Of a stretch of DNA of 64,000 bases, positions 17,244 through 27,800 are shown piece by piece. The stretch comes from Ostreibacterium oceani (lineage in GTDB: Bacteria > Pseudomonadota > Gammaproteobacteria > Cardiobacteriales > Ostreibacteriaceae). The notes below the pieces were generated by a model that searched no databases, had not been told where the DNA came from, and was given only the letters and a program-made list of their open reading frames with translations. The stretch's first letter is position 1; every line of letters begins with the position of its first letter. Position numbers and translations under genes: made by a program. The DNA lies in assembly GCF_009362845.1 (NCBI RefSeq), contig NZ_WHNW01000001.1, positions 145,889-209,888 on the forward strand, given 5' to 3'.

Positions 17244-18470
17244 TTATTGCGCTAGGCCAAACCCTTTGTGCAAGGCACGAACGGCGAGTTCTAGATATTT
17301 TTCGTCAATCACCGTTGAAATTTTAATTTCAGAGGTCGAAATCAATTTGATATTGATATTTTCATTTGCCAAAATTTGGAACATTTTGGTTGCAACGCCT
17401 GCATGACTACGCATGCCGACACCGACCAAAGACACCTTGACAATGGTGTCATCGCCAATGATTTCACTGTCCCCCAAAATATCTTTGGCTTGGTGGAGAA
17501 TATCAACGACACGCTGATAGTCGCCACGCGGCACGGTAAACGTCAGGTTGGCAATGCCTTGATGACTGGCATTTTGCACAATCATATCAACCTCGATATT
17601 GGCGTCAGAGACCAATGCCAAAATCACAAAGGCAGCGCCTGGTTTATCAGGGATATTCGTGACTTTAATTTGCGCCTCATCTCGGCTAAAGGCAATACCA
17701 GATACTAATGGTGCTTCCACGTCGTCGTCCTCCAAAGAAATTAACGTCCCCGAACCCGCTGTCTGCGCTGTTTCAAAGCTAGACAAAACGCGTAACGGCA
17801 CATTGTATTTACCTGCAAATTCAACCGCTCGAATTTGCAGCACTTTTGACCCCAAAGACGCCATTTCTAGCATTTCTTCGAAGGTGATTTTATCTAATTT
17901 TTTTGCCTGCGGCTCAATACGAGGATCTGTCGTATAAACGCCATCTACGTCGGTGTATATCTGACATTCATCGGCTTTTAACGCAGCGGCCAGCGCAACG
18001 GCTGTCGTATCCGAGCCACCACGGCCTAAGGTGGTAATGTTGCCTACCTCATCGGTACCTTGGAACCCTGCCACGATAACAATGGTATCGGCTTGTAAAT
18101 CCTGCTGGATTTTTTCGTCATCGATTTGCTTAATCCGTGCTTTGGAGTGGGCATCATCCGTGATAATACGTACTTGTCCGCCAGTGTATGAACGCGCCTT
18201 GAAGCCGCGCGCTTGAATGGCCATTGCTAGCAGGGCTATCGTCACCTGCTCACCTGTGGACACCAGCACATCCACTTCGCGCGGATTATTTTGCGTAGCA
18301 ATCTCACTGGCCAATGCCAGCAATCGATTGGTCTCACCGCTCATTGCGGAAACCACCACAACAACCTGATGCCCTGCTTGTTGCGTCTTAATAACACGGT
18401 CGGCGACGTGTTTTATCCGCTCAATCGTGCCAACGGAAGTGCCGCCGTATTTTTGTACAATAATCGCCAT
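17244..18470 (-). CDS. lysC: Aspartate kinase
   Basis: 408 residues. Phosphorylates aspartate, the first step to lysine, threonine, methionine and diaminopimelate. The kinase domain has [10 protein letters not shown] at the N-terminus, [16 protein letters not shown] and [13 protein letters not shown]. Two C-terminal ACT domains (from about residue 265) would bind lysine or threonine as feedback inhibitors. An AAGGG ribosome site precedes ATG. It lies 27 bases after alaS, the usual gammaproteobacterial pair. csrA, which often follows lysC, is not here. Confidence 0.96.
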   Translation of the reverse strand: MAIIVQKYGGTSVGTIERIKHVADRVIKTQQAGHQVVVVVSAMSGETNRLLALASEIATQNNPREVDVLVSTGEQVTIALLAMAIQARGFKARSYTGGQVRIITDDAHSKARIKQIDDEKIQQDLQADTIVIVAGFQGTDEVGNITTLGRGGSDTTAVALAAALKADECQIYTDVDGVYTTDPRIEPQAKKLDKITFEEMLEMASLGSKVLQIRAVEFAGKYNVPLRVLSSFETAQTAGSGTLISLEDDDVEAPLVSGIAFSRDEAQIKVTNIPDKPGAAFVILALVSDANIEVDMIVQNASHQGIANLTFTVPRGDYQRVVDILHQAKDILGDSEIIGDDTIVKVSLVGVGMRSHAGVATKMFQILANENINIKLISTSEIKISTVIDEKYLELAVRALHKGFGLAQ

Positions 18471-18497
18471 AGTTGATACCCTTGGTGGTTACTCAAT

Positions 18498-21080
18498 TCA
18501 TCGTGCCTGTAGCAACGTATCGACCGCTGCTAGTGCTTTTTGTAATTGCTCAGGTCGTGAGCCGCCCGCTTGGGCAAAATCAGGTCTGCCACCGCCTTTG
18601 CCGTCAATGTGTTTGGCAATTTCGCCGACAATCTGCCCAGCGTGTAATCTGTCAATGGCTGCTTTGGCAACACTAACCACGAGCTTGGCTTTGTCTTCGT
18701 CTTTGGTCGCTAGTACAACCAAATCAAGGGCATGTTTATCGCGCAATTGATCAGCCAGCGCTCTAAGCTCGGCAACATCATAGCCTTCGATTAATGCCGT
18801 GATGACGTTAAATCCGTTAACTTGGCGTGTTTCAAATACCGCTTCGGTCGATTGACTCGTCAGCGCCTGCTGCTTGAGCTGTTTGATTTGCTGTTGCAGT
18901 TGTTTTTTCTCAGCGACCAATTGTGTGATTTTGCTCAATGCACTATCGGGTGTCGCTTTGAGCTCGGTTAGCATGGATTGCAACAGCGCCTGTTTTTGTC
19001 GATGGTGGTGAATCGCTTGCCAACCTGTGACGGCTTCGATACGGCGGATACCAGCGGCAACGCCCGACTGTGCCGTGACCACGATTTGCCCAATATTTCC
19101 CGTAGCACTGACGTGCGTGCCACCGCATAACTCAATCGAATGCGGCCCCATCGTCAGCACACGGACCACATCGCCGTATTTTTCGCCAAACAATGCCATT
19201 GCGCCTTTATCTAAAGCAGCGTCTTGTGACATCTGTTCAGCACTTACTGGATAATTCGCCAACACATCGGCATTGGCCAACTCCTCGATGGCTTGTAAAT
19301 CAGCCGCACTAATCGGCTGGTCGTAGGAAAAGTCAAATCGCAGACGCTCATCGGTGACCAACGAGCCCTTTTGCTCGACCGTTTGTCCCAGTACACGACG
19401 CAGCGCCGAATGCAGCAAATGCGTCGCCGAGTGGTTGCGCATAATGGCTTCTCGCCGCGCCGAATCAACACTCACAGTGACCTTGTCGCCGTGGTTGAGT
19501 GTGCCTTTTTCCATATAACCATAATGCAAAAACGCGTCGCCTTGTTTTTGCGTATCCGTCACCACAAATACGGCATCATCCGTGCGAATTTCACCCATAT
19601 CACCGATTTGCCCGCCTGATTCGCCATAAAAAGGGGTGCTATCCAAAATCACCACGGCATCGCCCTTGTGCACCGAGGATACGGATTGAAAATCAATGAA
19701 TATCTCTGACACCGTGGCTGTTGCCTGTGTCTGCTCATATCCTGTAAATTCGGTTTTGACGGTGGTTTTGAATGACTGCTCGCCCTTAAACCCACCGCTG
19801 GCTTGGGATTGTGCCACTTGTCTCGCCATCGCGGCTTCGTAGCCTGCCATATCGACTTGCAAATTGCGCTCACGCGCAATGTCTGCGGTCAAATCAACGG
19901 GAAAACCATAAGTATCGTATAGTTTAAACAGGGTCTCACCCGAAATCGTATCGCCCGTCAGGGTCGCCAAATCGTTTTCGAGGATATCCATCCCTTCACT
20001 TATCGTGCGCCCGAAGCGTTCTTCTTCGCGGCGGATTTGTTCTTCGATGCGAATTTGATTTTCAGCAATTTCTGGGTAAGCAACCCCCATTTCTGCGACT
20101 AGCGCCTCAACCAACCGATAGAAAAACGGTTGTTTTTGCCCCAATTTATAGCCATGACGAATCGCACGGCGCATAATACGACGTAATACATAGCCACGAC
20201 CCTCATTAGACGGCACGACCCCATCGACCAACAAAAACACCACCGAGCGAATATGGTCAGCGATGACCTTGAGCGAATTATGAGACAAATCGGACGTATG
20301 CGTTGCTTTACCTGCTGCATCGATGAGGTTTACAAACAAATCAATTTCGTAATTAGCATGCACGCCCTGTAAAATCGCGGCAATCCGCTCTAGCCCCATG
20401 CCCGTATCAACCGATGGCTTAGGCAGCGGCAATAACTCGCCGTCCGCTTGGCGGTCGTACTGCATAAACACCAGATTCCAAATTTCGATAAATCGATCAC
20501 CGTCTTCTTCGGGGGTGCCTGGTGGCCCACCCCAAATATGCTCACCGTGGTCATAAAAAATCTCAGAACACGGCCCACACGGCCCTGTATCACCCATTTG
20601 CCAAAAGTTATCCTTTGCGCCGATGCGTGAGATACGATTCTCTGGTACGCCGATTTGCTTCGCCCAGATAGCAAACGCCTCGTCATCGTCTTCAAACACC
20701 GTTATCCAGAGTTTTTCTGGGGGCAATCCAAAGGTTTCGGTGACGAGTTCCCACGCAAATCGAATCGCGTCTTCTTTAAAATAATCGCCAAACGAAAAAT
20801 TACCCAGCATCTCAAAAAACGTATGATGGCGTGCGGTATAACCGACATTTTCTAGGTCATTGTGTTTACCACCTGCGCGTACGCAGCGCTGAGCGGTGGT
20901 CGCGCGGCTGTAGCTACGCTGGTCTTGCCCCAAAAACACGTCTTTGAACGGCACCATCCCCGCGTTGGTAAACAGCAATGTCTTGTCATTGCCTGGCACC
21001 AAAGATGCACTCGGCACGATGGTGTGTCCTTTGTTTGCAAAAAAATCTAAAAACGTCTGCCTAATCTGTTGACTGCGCAT
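18498..21080 (-). CDS. alaS: Alanine--tRNA ligase
   Basis: 860 residues, full length for the family (E. coli 876). Charges tRNA-Ala. The class II catalytic core includes the start SQQIRQTFLDFF, the HHTFFEMLGNFSFGDYFK motif and GTGxxxE-type GMGLERIAAILQ. The editing domain has the zinc site HSATHLLHSAL and CGGTHVSATG. A C-terminal coiled-coil and DHHA1 domain ends in GKGGGRPDFAQAGG. It is upstream of lysC on the same strand and divergent from nothing nearby. Nothing odd seen. Confidence 0.98.
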   Translation of the reverse strand: MRSQQIRQTFLDFFANKGHTIVPSASLVPGNDKTLLFTNAGMVPFKDVFLGQDQRSYSRATTAQRCVRAGGKHNDLENVGYTARHHTFFEMLGNFSFGDYFKEDAIRFAWELVTETFGLPPEKLWITVFEDDDEAFAIWAKQIGVPENRISRIGAKDNFWQMGDTGPCGPCSEIFYDHGEHIWGGPPGTPEEDGDRFIEIWNLVFMQYDRQADGELLPLPKPSVDTGMGLERIAAILQGVHANYEIDLFVNLIDAAGKATHTSDLSHNSLKVIADHIRSVVFLLVDGVVPSNEGRGYVLRRIMRRAIRHGYKLGQKQPFFYRLVEALVAEMGVAYPEIAENQIRIEEQIRREEERFGRTISEGMDILENDLATLTGDTISGETLFKLYDTYGFPVDLTADIARERNLQVDMAGYEAAMARQVAQSQASGGFKGEQSFKTTVKTEFTGYEQTQATATVSEIFIDFQSVSSVHKGDAVVILDSTPFYGESGGQIGDMGEIRTDDAVFVVTDTQKQGDAFLHYGYMEKGTLNHGDKVTVSVDSARREAIMRNHSATHLLHSALRRVLGQTVEQKGSLVTDERLRFDFSYDQPISAADLQAIEELANADVLANYPVSAEQMSQDAALDKGAMALFGEKYGDVVRVLTMGPHSIELCGGTHVSATGNIGQIVVTAQSGVAAGIRRIEAVTGWQAIHHHRQKQALLQSMLTELKATPDSALSKITQLVAEKKQLQQQIKQLKQQALTSQSTEAVFETRQVNGFNVITALIEGYDVAELRALADQLRDKHALDLVVLATKDEDKAKLVVSVAKAAIDRLHAGQIVGEIAKHIDGKGGGRPDFAQAGGSRPEQLQKALAAVDTLLQAR

Positions 21081-21222
21081 AAAATTCGATACGTGGGTAA
21101 ATTAAACGCCCATTGTAACAATTCTAGCGAATAAAGGAATAGCTAACCGCGCTTAAATCACCGCTAAATGCAAATTTAAGCCCTACAGAAAATGATTTAA
21201 AAATTGCATTGTAGAAATTGCA

Positions 21223-21247
21223 ACAAAAAAACCCGCCGAAGCGGGTT
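21223..21247 (-). terminator. Rho-independent terminator of the pilus cluster
   Basis: On the minus strand AACCCGC, loop TTCG, GCGGGTT runs into a T-tract, about 20 bases after the pilE stop. The stable UUCG loop and poly-U make this a clear terminator. Confidence 0.9.
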
Positions 21248-21265
21248 AGCTGTTAGGAGACAAGC

Positions 21266-21787
21266 TTAGTTCCAGCAATGATAGCTATCGTTTAGATTTG
21301 GAGCAGCATAGTTGGGAGGGAGCGCATTACCAGGGCTTGTCACCGCCGCATACTGAAAGCCATCGCTGTCCAGCGATATAATCTGGCATGGGTGCCTGCC
21401 TTGTCTGGCGTTTGGTGTTGCTATAATGATAAATTGATGCCGCGCTAAGTTGACTTGCATACCATAGCCCCACGCGCGTCCGTCGCCTGGATAACCACCA
21501 CTCCCGTCTGCGTTCAAAGGAATATTCCAATCATTTGGTAAAAAACCGGCACGGGTTGTACAGTTAATATTATATCGATTACAAATCGCGTAGTTTTTCT
21601 CCAGTGCCAAGGCGACCTCTTGCATTTTGGCGGTCATCTTTTTCAGGGTGACTTTGCGCATGTAGTTTTCATAGCTGGGGATTGCGATTGCCGTCAGTAT
21701 CCCGATAATCGCGATGACAATCGCGACCTCAATTAGGGTAAAGCCTCGCACGGAGGCTTTGTTTAGGTTTGTTGCTTGTTTACTCAT
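21266..21787 (-). CDS. pilE: Type IV pilin-like protein PilE
   Basis: 173 residues. A short basic leader ends in G15, followed by the mature N-terminus FTLIEVAIVIAIIGILTAIAIPSYENYMRK. This is the classic type III signal cleaved by PilD, with the E5 equivalent. The rest is a minor-pilin-like globular domain with four cysteines (ICNRYNINCTT, HPCQI, YHCWN). It is last in the minor pilin operon after pilY1, the position of PilE in Pseudomonas-type clusters, and is followed by a terminator. Confidence 0.9.
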   Translation of the reverse strand: MSKQATNLNKASVRGFTLIEVAIVIAIIGILTAIAIPSYENYMRKVTLKKMTAKMQEVALALEKNYAICNRYNINCTTRAGFLPNDWNIPLNADGSGGYPGDGRAWGYGMQVNLARHQFIIIATPNARQGRHPCQIISLDSDGFQYAAVTSPGNALPPNYAAPNLNDSYHCWN

Positions 21788-21841
21788 TTTTGTTTCCTAT
21801 AATTATTCGATTGTTAATGAAACGCTACTGCCTACTACCTA

Positions 21842-24800
21842 CTACGGTCTGTAGACACGAATCCAATTGGCTTGACCAGCAGCGGGATTTTTCAACATAT
21901 GACATACAGACCCCGCATCGCAAGCTAGTCCTCCACCAACCCTAGGGTCGCCTAACGTCCCACCGCCACCTGGAGTTTGGCCAATTTCATAGGCGTCTTC
22001 GACATCAGTAAGAACACATTCTCCTTTACTATTGATCGTACACACACTACCTAGCTGGGTATTGACCTCTTCTGGATCAACTTTACTAACCACATCCTTT
22101 AAATCTTTACCCGCGGATGAGCCAAAAAACTGAACCACATTATTCGTCCGAACAATCGAGTAATTTGTGATAATGGTATTTGCAATCCATTTACGCACGG
22201 CCCCTGTGTTACCATCCTCGTTTACCGCATTATCGGTGCTGGTAACAAAGGTGGTATCATCGTTTGGCGTGAGCCCAGTCTCCCACTCAAATACATACGC
22301 ATAGCTTTTCCCGCCTGCAACACAAATACTGAAACTCGGCGTAATCGCATAAAATGAGACCTGATCGCCCACGAAAAATCCATTATTGATGATTCGCTCC
22401 CCACGTTCAAACAAGTTTATGTACCAACCGCTTTTATTGGTTCCACGCCAATCCGTTTTTTCTCTCTCGTCAGCGAAGACAAACACCTCTTCTCCATCTA
22501 TTTGTGTGGTTTTCGGGTTATCTGGCGTACAAAGCGGATCCTTAGTCGGTCGGGAACTGTCTTGACAAGTGTCTTTGGACAACTTACGCTCCAGCAAGTT
22601 AGCACGTGTCAACGTATCAGAACTAATGCTAGCCGGGTCATCGAAAATCGCATAAAAACTGTTTGTGACACCCGACAAATCATCACTACGCTCTAAGAAT
22701 TTACCTGTACCGACAAAGATTAATACGCCGTTTTGTAGATCCCCACTTTCAGGGGCGTAGTTAAACCGTTTTGCCAGTGGTTTCGATGTAATCGCCTGTC
22801 TGACCTTGCTATCATCTTCCATTGTTGTAAAGACAGTGCTATGGTTTAGGCTGGTCGGCAAACGAACATCAATGCGGTATAGATTACCGTACAGATCCCC
22901 TGCATAAATTGTATCTGCCTTACCATCAGAGCCAATATCATTTGAACTTCCGACAAAATAATCAAGCACTAATGGTGTTGACAAACCATTCGCCTCTCCT
23001 GCTGTAATCGCTGATCTTAACCCCTGCGGTCTATCAGTAATAGCACGACCTGGATCAAGGATAATTTCATCTACCAACGAACCATCTTCGATATTAATAA
23101 GGAATAGCGAAGCTACACTTCCTTCCTCACCATCTTGAACAGAGGTACTATCGCCTGTGCCTTGAGCATCATCATAACCATTAGCCATTACGACAACCCA
23201 TGTGCCATCTGACAATTGCGTGATAGTCGGCTCTGGGAAGGTGTAATATAGATTTTCATAGTCGGTACCTGGGATACCGCCTTCGATTTCCCACATTGCG
23301 GTGATACCGTTAGGTGAAGAAGGACTATCGCCGATTTCTCCAGGATTCGTAATATCGATAGCATACAATCCCCTGCCACCACGACCTGTCGTGCCAACAA
23401 GGACCGTTTTCCACTCATTATTGATTTGGACATCAGCAGCCACTTGCTTACCATCGACTAGGAACTTGTGACAGTCTGCATCGCTATACTCAAATAAATC
23501 AAATCGTCTTCTCCGTTGGTTATTACAATCATAGCCAGGCGTCGCAATGCGACTGATTTTATTGGCGGTTGAGTTCAATACTAATGCGTAAATTTCCTCA
23601 CCTGTCAAGGCGTCAAAGGCATGCACCATACCATCATTGGCACCAACATAAACCATTTTTCGTCGATTTTTATTGCCATCATAAAAATTCTTGTATCCTG
23701 GCTGCTGGCTATTGCGCGCAAGGTCAGTTGGCGCACCCACGTAGACCAAAGACGAGCCATATATATCGCCCAAAATGTTGTTTTCGGCATCGCTGTAATT
23801 ACTGCCACTAAGTGCTTTTCTTGGTCTAAATGCACCGCCTTTATCTGTCTCGTTGCTGTCATCTCCACGCAACCAATTCGCTAATGAACTCACATAACTA
23901 TCATCGCCGCCCAAAACTGCAGACTGGATTCTATCGGTTAGTAGCTTATTTTTCATTAATGGACTGCTCAGCACATTTCCTGCACTAAACGCTGCAGGAC
24001 CTCTGATTATACTGCCTTCAGCATCCTCAGGTTGAGATAAAAATTGTACGTTTCGCGCACCATGGCTGCTTGCGCCATAGTATTTATTTAGCAATTCTCC
24101 TGCACTCCAAAATGGTTCGTCGGTATATACATTACCATTTCGAACGCCGCGCATAAACCCGTATTCATCAATTCGATAGACACGGAGATCACCTGCCCAC
24201 CCGCAAAAGTCAAACCAAGCGGTAAACGAATAAGTAAACTCACCAGTCACCGCACTGGTTGGTGCAGTACTTGACTGTAAATAGCGTCTGCCATTTTCAC
24301 AGCTGAAGTTTGAAGACGGCGCTACTGTGTTGACATTCATGTTATCAAGCATGTAGTCTAGCCCCTCGTGGGTAATATTATGCAATACATAGTAGTTTTG
24401 TTTTCGGTTTGGCTGACCTGCTTCAACCGCATGCCACAGCGGCGAGCGTAAAAATGCCTCTGTATCCGTCGTTAAGAATGCATAACCCGAATCAACCACA
24501 TCCGTTTCATCATCGGGTGTTGGATCGGTTGATGCAGTTGTCATCGTGCTACTATCAACAACGAGCTGAAGTGACTCGGTGTCTGCATGAGCCATGATGT
24601 AGCCTGCTTTGACGTTGTTGCTAGTACTTGCTGCCAGCGGCTCAACAATCACATCAAGCTTTTCATCTGCATTCACACGTATTGTGTATTTAACGACGAA
24701 ATTACCTTCAAAGTTACTGCCTGCCTCTTGTTCATTGTAGGTCACGATAAACTGCATGGCAGGACGACCTTCGTTGATACTTTCATCCATATTGCTAGGC

Positions 24801-27800
24801 GCAAGCAAACGCAAGTTATCATAGACTAACCGTGGGATGGTTGGATTGCCAATTGTATCTTCGAAATCATAGTCCAAACGTCCTTCGTCCGTAAATTTGT
24901 TATAGAATTGATCATCGATGATGAGTGGCTCACCGTCGTTGGTAAATCCTTCACGTGTATTGTATTCATACACCATCTCAAATGCCGCAATTCGGTTTGT
25001 TGGGTTATACGTATCACCACCAAACTGAGTTTGCGCCACTGGAATAAACTCAATATATTCATCTGCTAATGCTTCTTTGAATAAAGAATTTTTTCGGTAT
25101 TCAGAACTGTTTTTGGCGTTCTCAGTATTACCTTCTTCATCAATAACTTCTCCGTCAGCTTGAGATAAATCCATCTCTTCTAAAGGTTTTTTCGGAATAC
25201 GTATACGTGGCAACGTGTGCTGCGCCTCGACCGCCATGAGACGCACGCCCTGAATATCCGCGAGCGGATCAACCAAATTCTCAGAACAGCCGTCATTATT
25301 TTGACCCGCACTACCTTGGCAATCTGCAGAAGGCTCACCACGCACGCCATCCTCTTCATCTTCATAAACATTATGGACATCGCCGCTCAACCCATCGAAA
25401 TGTTTCGTTATATCAGCGACATAATAAGATCCGCCGCTAGATATTCCTTTGCGATATTGTCCATGCATGTCTTTATTTTTAAACTTAAATGATACATAGT
25501 CTGCACCTGATGCACCAATCAACACATTACTTTTTTCAATCTGAGCTACCGCTGTTTTTCCGAAGTCTCCGCTTTTAACTAAATTCCACGTCGTATAGGG
25601 ATCTTGAGGATCTGGAATATCGATATTAAAGATATCGTCATTATCAAAACTGCTTCCCGCTACATTGTAAACCAGCTGCATCGATTCAGAGCAAGCGCCA
25701 TATTCCTCGATTGGGTCGCTTGTCCACCAGCGTTGACCATTTCTTTCTTCTTCAGCAACAGGAAGCTCAACGCTGATACCCATAAAGTCAACGTAGTATT
25801 CGGTATCAACAGTATTACTGCCATTGCCGTTGTTATAAAAATCATTGGTTGGTGTTGCTCGAGTATCTTCGCCTGGATCAGTTACACCAGCTTGACCAGC
25901 TTTATCCCGGAAGTCTTCTTCACCAGAAAAGTAGCGTAGACCTTCTAACAAGTACTCGGCATTCGGGTCTGCAATATTATGACAATTACCACGATTCTCC
26001 CAATTGGTTAGCGGTGCGCTACCTGGCGTGATACAACTTTGGTTATAGGCGATACTATCGACACTGCTATTATCCCTATTGCGCCCTGCTTCAGACGCAA
26101 CACGCAGGTTATTGATTGTATCTATGATTTTGCCTCTATCCCCGCCAATTTCTACCCGCAATACACCTCCTTGATCTGGGTTACTATAACTCGTTGTCAT
26201 TAGCCCCCAAAGGAAGCCCGAACGGTCAATCAATCCTGTCACATTATTGCCTGCACACGCACGAGTGAAACGAATATCACGTCTAGCCGTATTACGGAAC
26301 CTTTCATTCCCTAAATCCAGCTGGTCACCAGCAGAATCAAAGTCATTCTGCAAGTTATCATTACCAGAGTTATCACCGCCTTCATTCGTGCCATCGATTA
26401 AGTCTTCGATGTCGGTCACCTCATCAGTCGCCTCGGTGCATGCCAGTGCTTGTTCAGTATAAGTGATTTGCTGTGCATCAATCATCGCCTGCAGGTCGAT
26501 AAGCTGTTTTATCCAATTAACGGCTTCTTTTCGTTTATCAGCAGGTTCGTCAGGGTCAGTATAAGCAGTAATACTATCTGGCGCCCCTGTTGCGGCCGTT
26601 GTTGTTGCTTCAGTGCTATTGCCTGGTGTACATTCACCTGGATCGACAGTACCATCTTGCGGACCTTGTACAGTCACTTCAGGCAGATCTCTATCCCCTT
26701 CATTATAAGTACATTCCACATAATTTCCTGTGGTATGCGAGCTGGGCGTGAACGTATATCCAGGTACGACTGGCGCAGGTATTGTGCCGATTTGATTGCC
26801 TGCAGTGATCATCTGCTGTGGCGCCTTGGTCGCATCAGTCCAGTAATCACCAATAGCCACACCATCGATTGTTGGTAAAGGAGCAGCGTTTAAATCTCCC
26901 TGTGCATTATCTCTTGCTGTCTGCGCATTATCTCTTGCTGTCTGCGCATTATCTCTTGCTGTCTGCGCATTATCTCTTGCTGTCTGCGCATTATCTCTTG
27001 CTGTCTGTGCATTATCTCTTGCTGTCTGTGCATTATCTCTTGCTGTCTGCGCATTATCTCTTGCTGTCTGTGCATTATCTCTTGCTGTCTGTGCATTATC
27101 TCTTGCTGTCTGTGCATTATCTCTTGCTGTCTGTGCATTATCTCTTGCTGTCTGCGCATTATCTCTTGCTGTCTGTGCATTATCTCTTGCTGTCTGTGCA
27201 TTATCTCTTGCTGTCTGCGCATTATCTCTTGCTGTCTGCGCATTATCTCTTGCTGTCTCCGCATTATCTCTTGCTGTCTGTGCATTATCTCTTGCTGTCT
27301 GCGCATTATCTCTTGCTGTCTCCGCATTATCTCTTGCTGCCTGCGCATCATTTACCGCTTGTTGCGCCGCTGCAGTCTCTGCTGGCGTTGCACTAGCAGG
27401 CAAATTATTAAGGGCTGTCTGTGCATCCGTCAGCGCAGTTTCTGCCGTGCCTAAAGCAGTGTCTGCAGCCGTCAGCGCCGTTTCTGCCGTTCCTAAAGCA
27501 GTTCCTGCATCCGTCAGCGTCGTTTCTGCCGTGCCTAAAGCAGTTCCTGCATCCGTCAGCGCAGTTTCTGCCGTGCCTAAAGCAGTGTCTGCATCCGCCA
27601 ACGCAGTTTCTGCCGTGCCTAAAGCAGTGTCTGCAGCCGTCAGCGCAGTTTCTGCCGCGCCTAAAGCATCCCCTGCATCCGTCAGCGTCGTTTCTGCCGT
27701 GCCTAAAGCAGTGTCTGCATCCGCCAACGCAGTTTCTGCCGTGCCTAAAGCAGTGTCTGCAGCCGTCAGCGCAGTTTCTGCCGCGCCTAAAGCATCCCCT

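Noticed and set aside
26900-27342. CRISPR array
   Set aside because: The units are 21 bp back to back with no spacers, are in frame with pilY1, and no cas genes are present.
26869-27396. Long open frames on the other strand and frames through the pilY1 arrays (LLLSxHY- and QQEIM-type repeats)
   Set aside because: They exist only because a 21-bp unit keeps every frame open. They lack ribosome sites and lie wholly inside pilY1.
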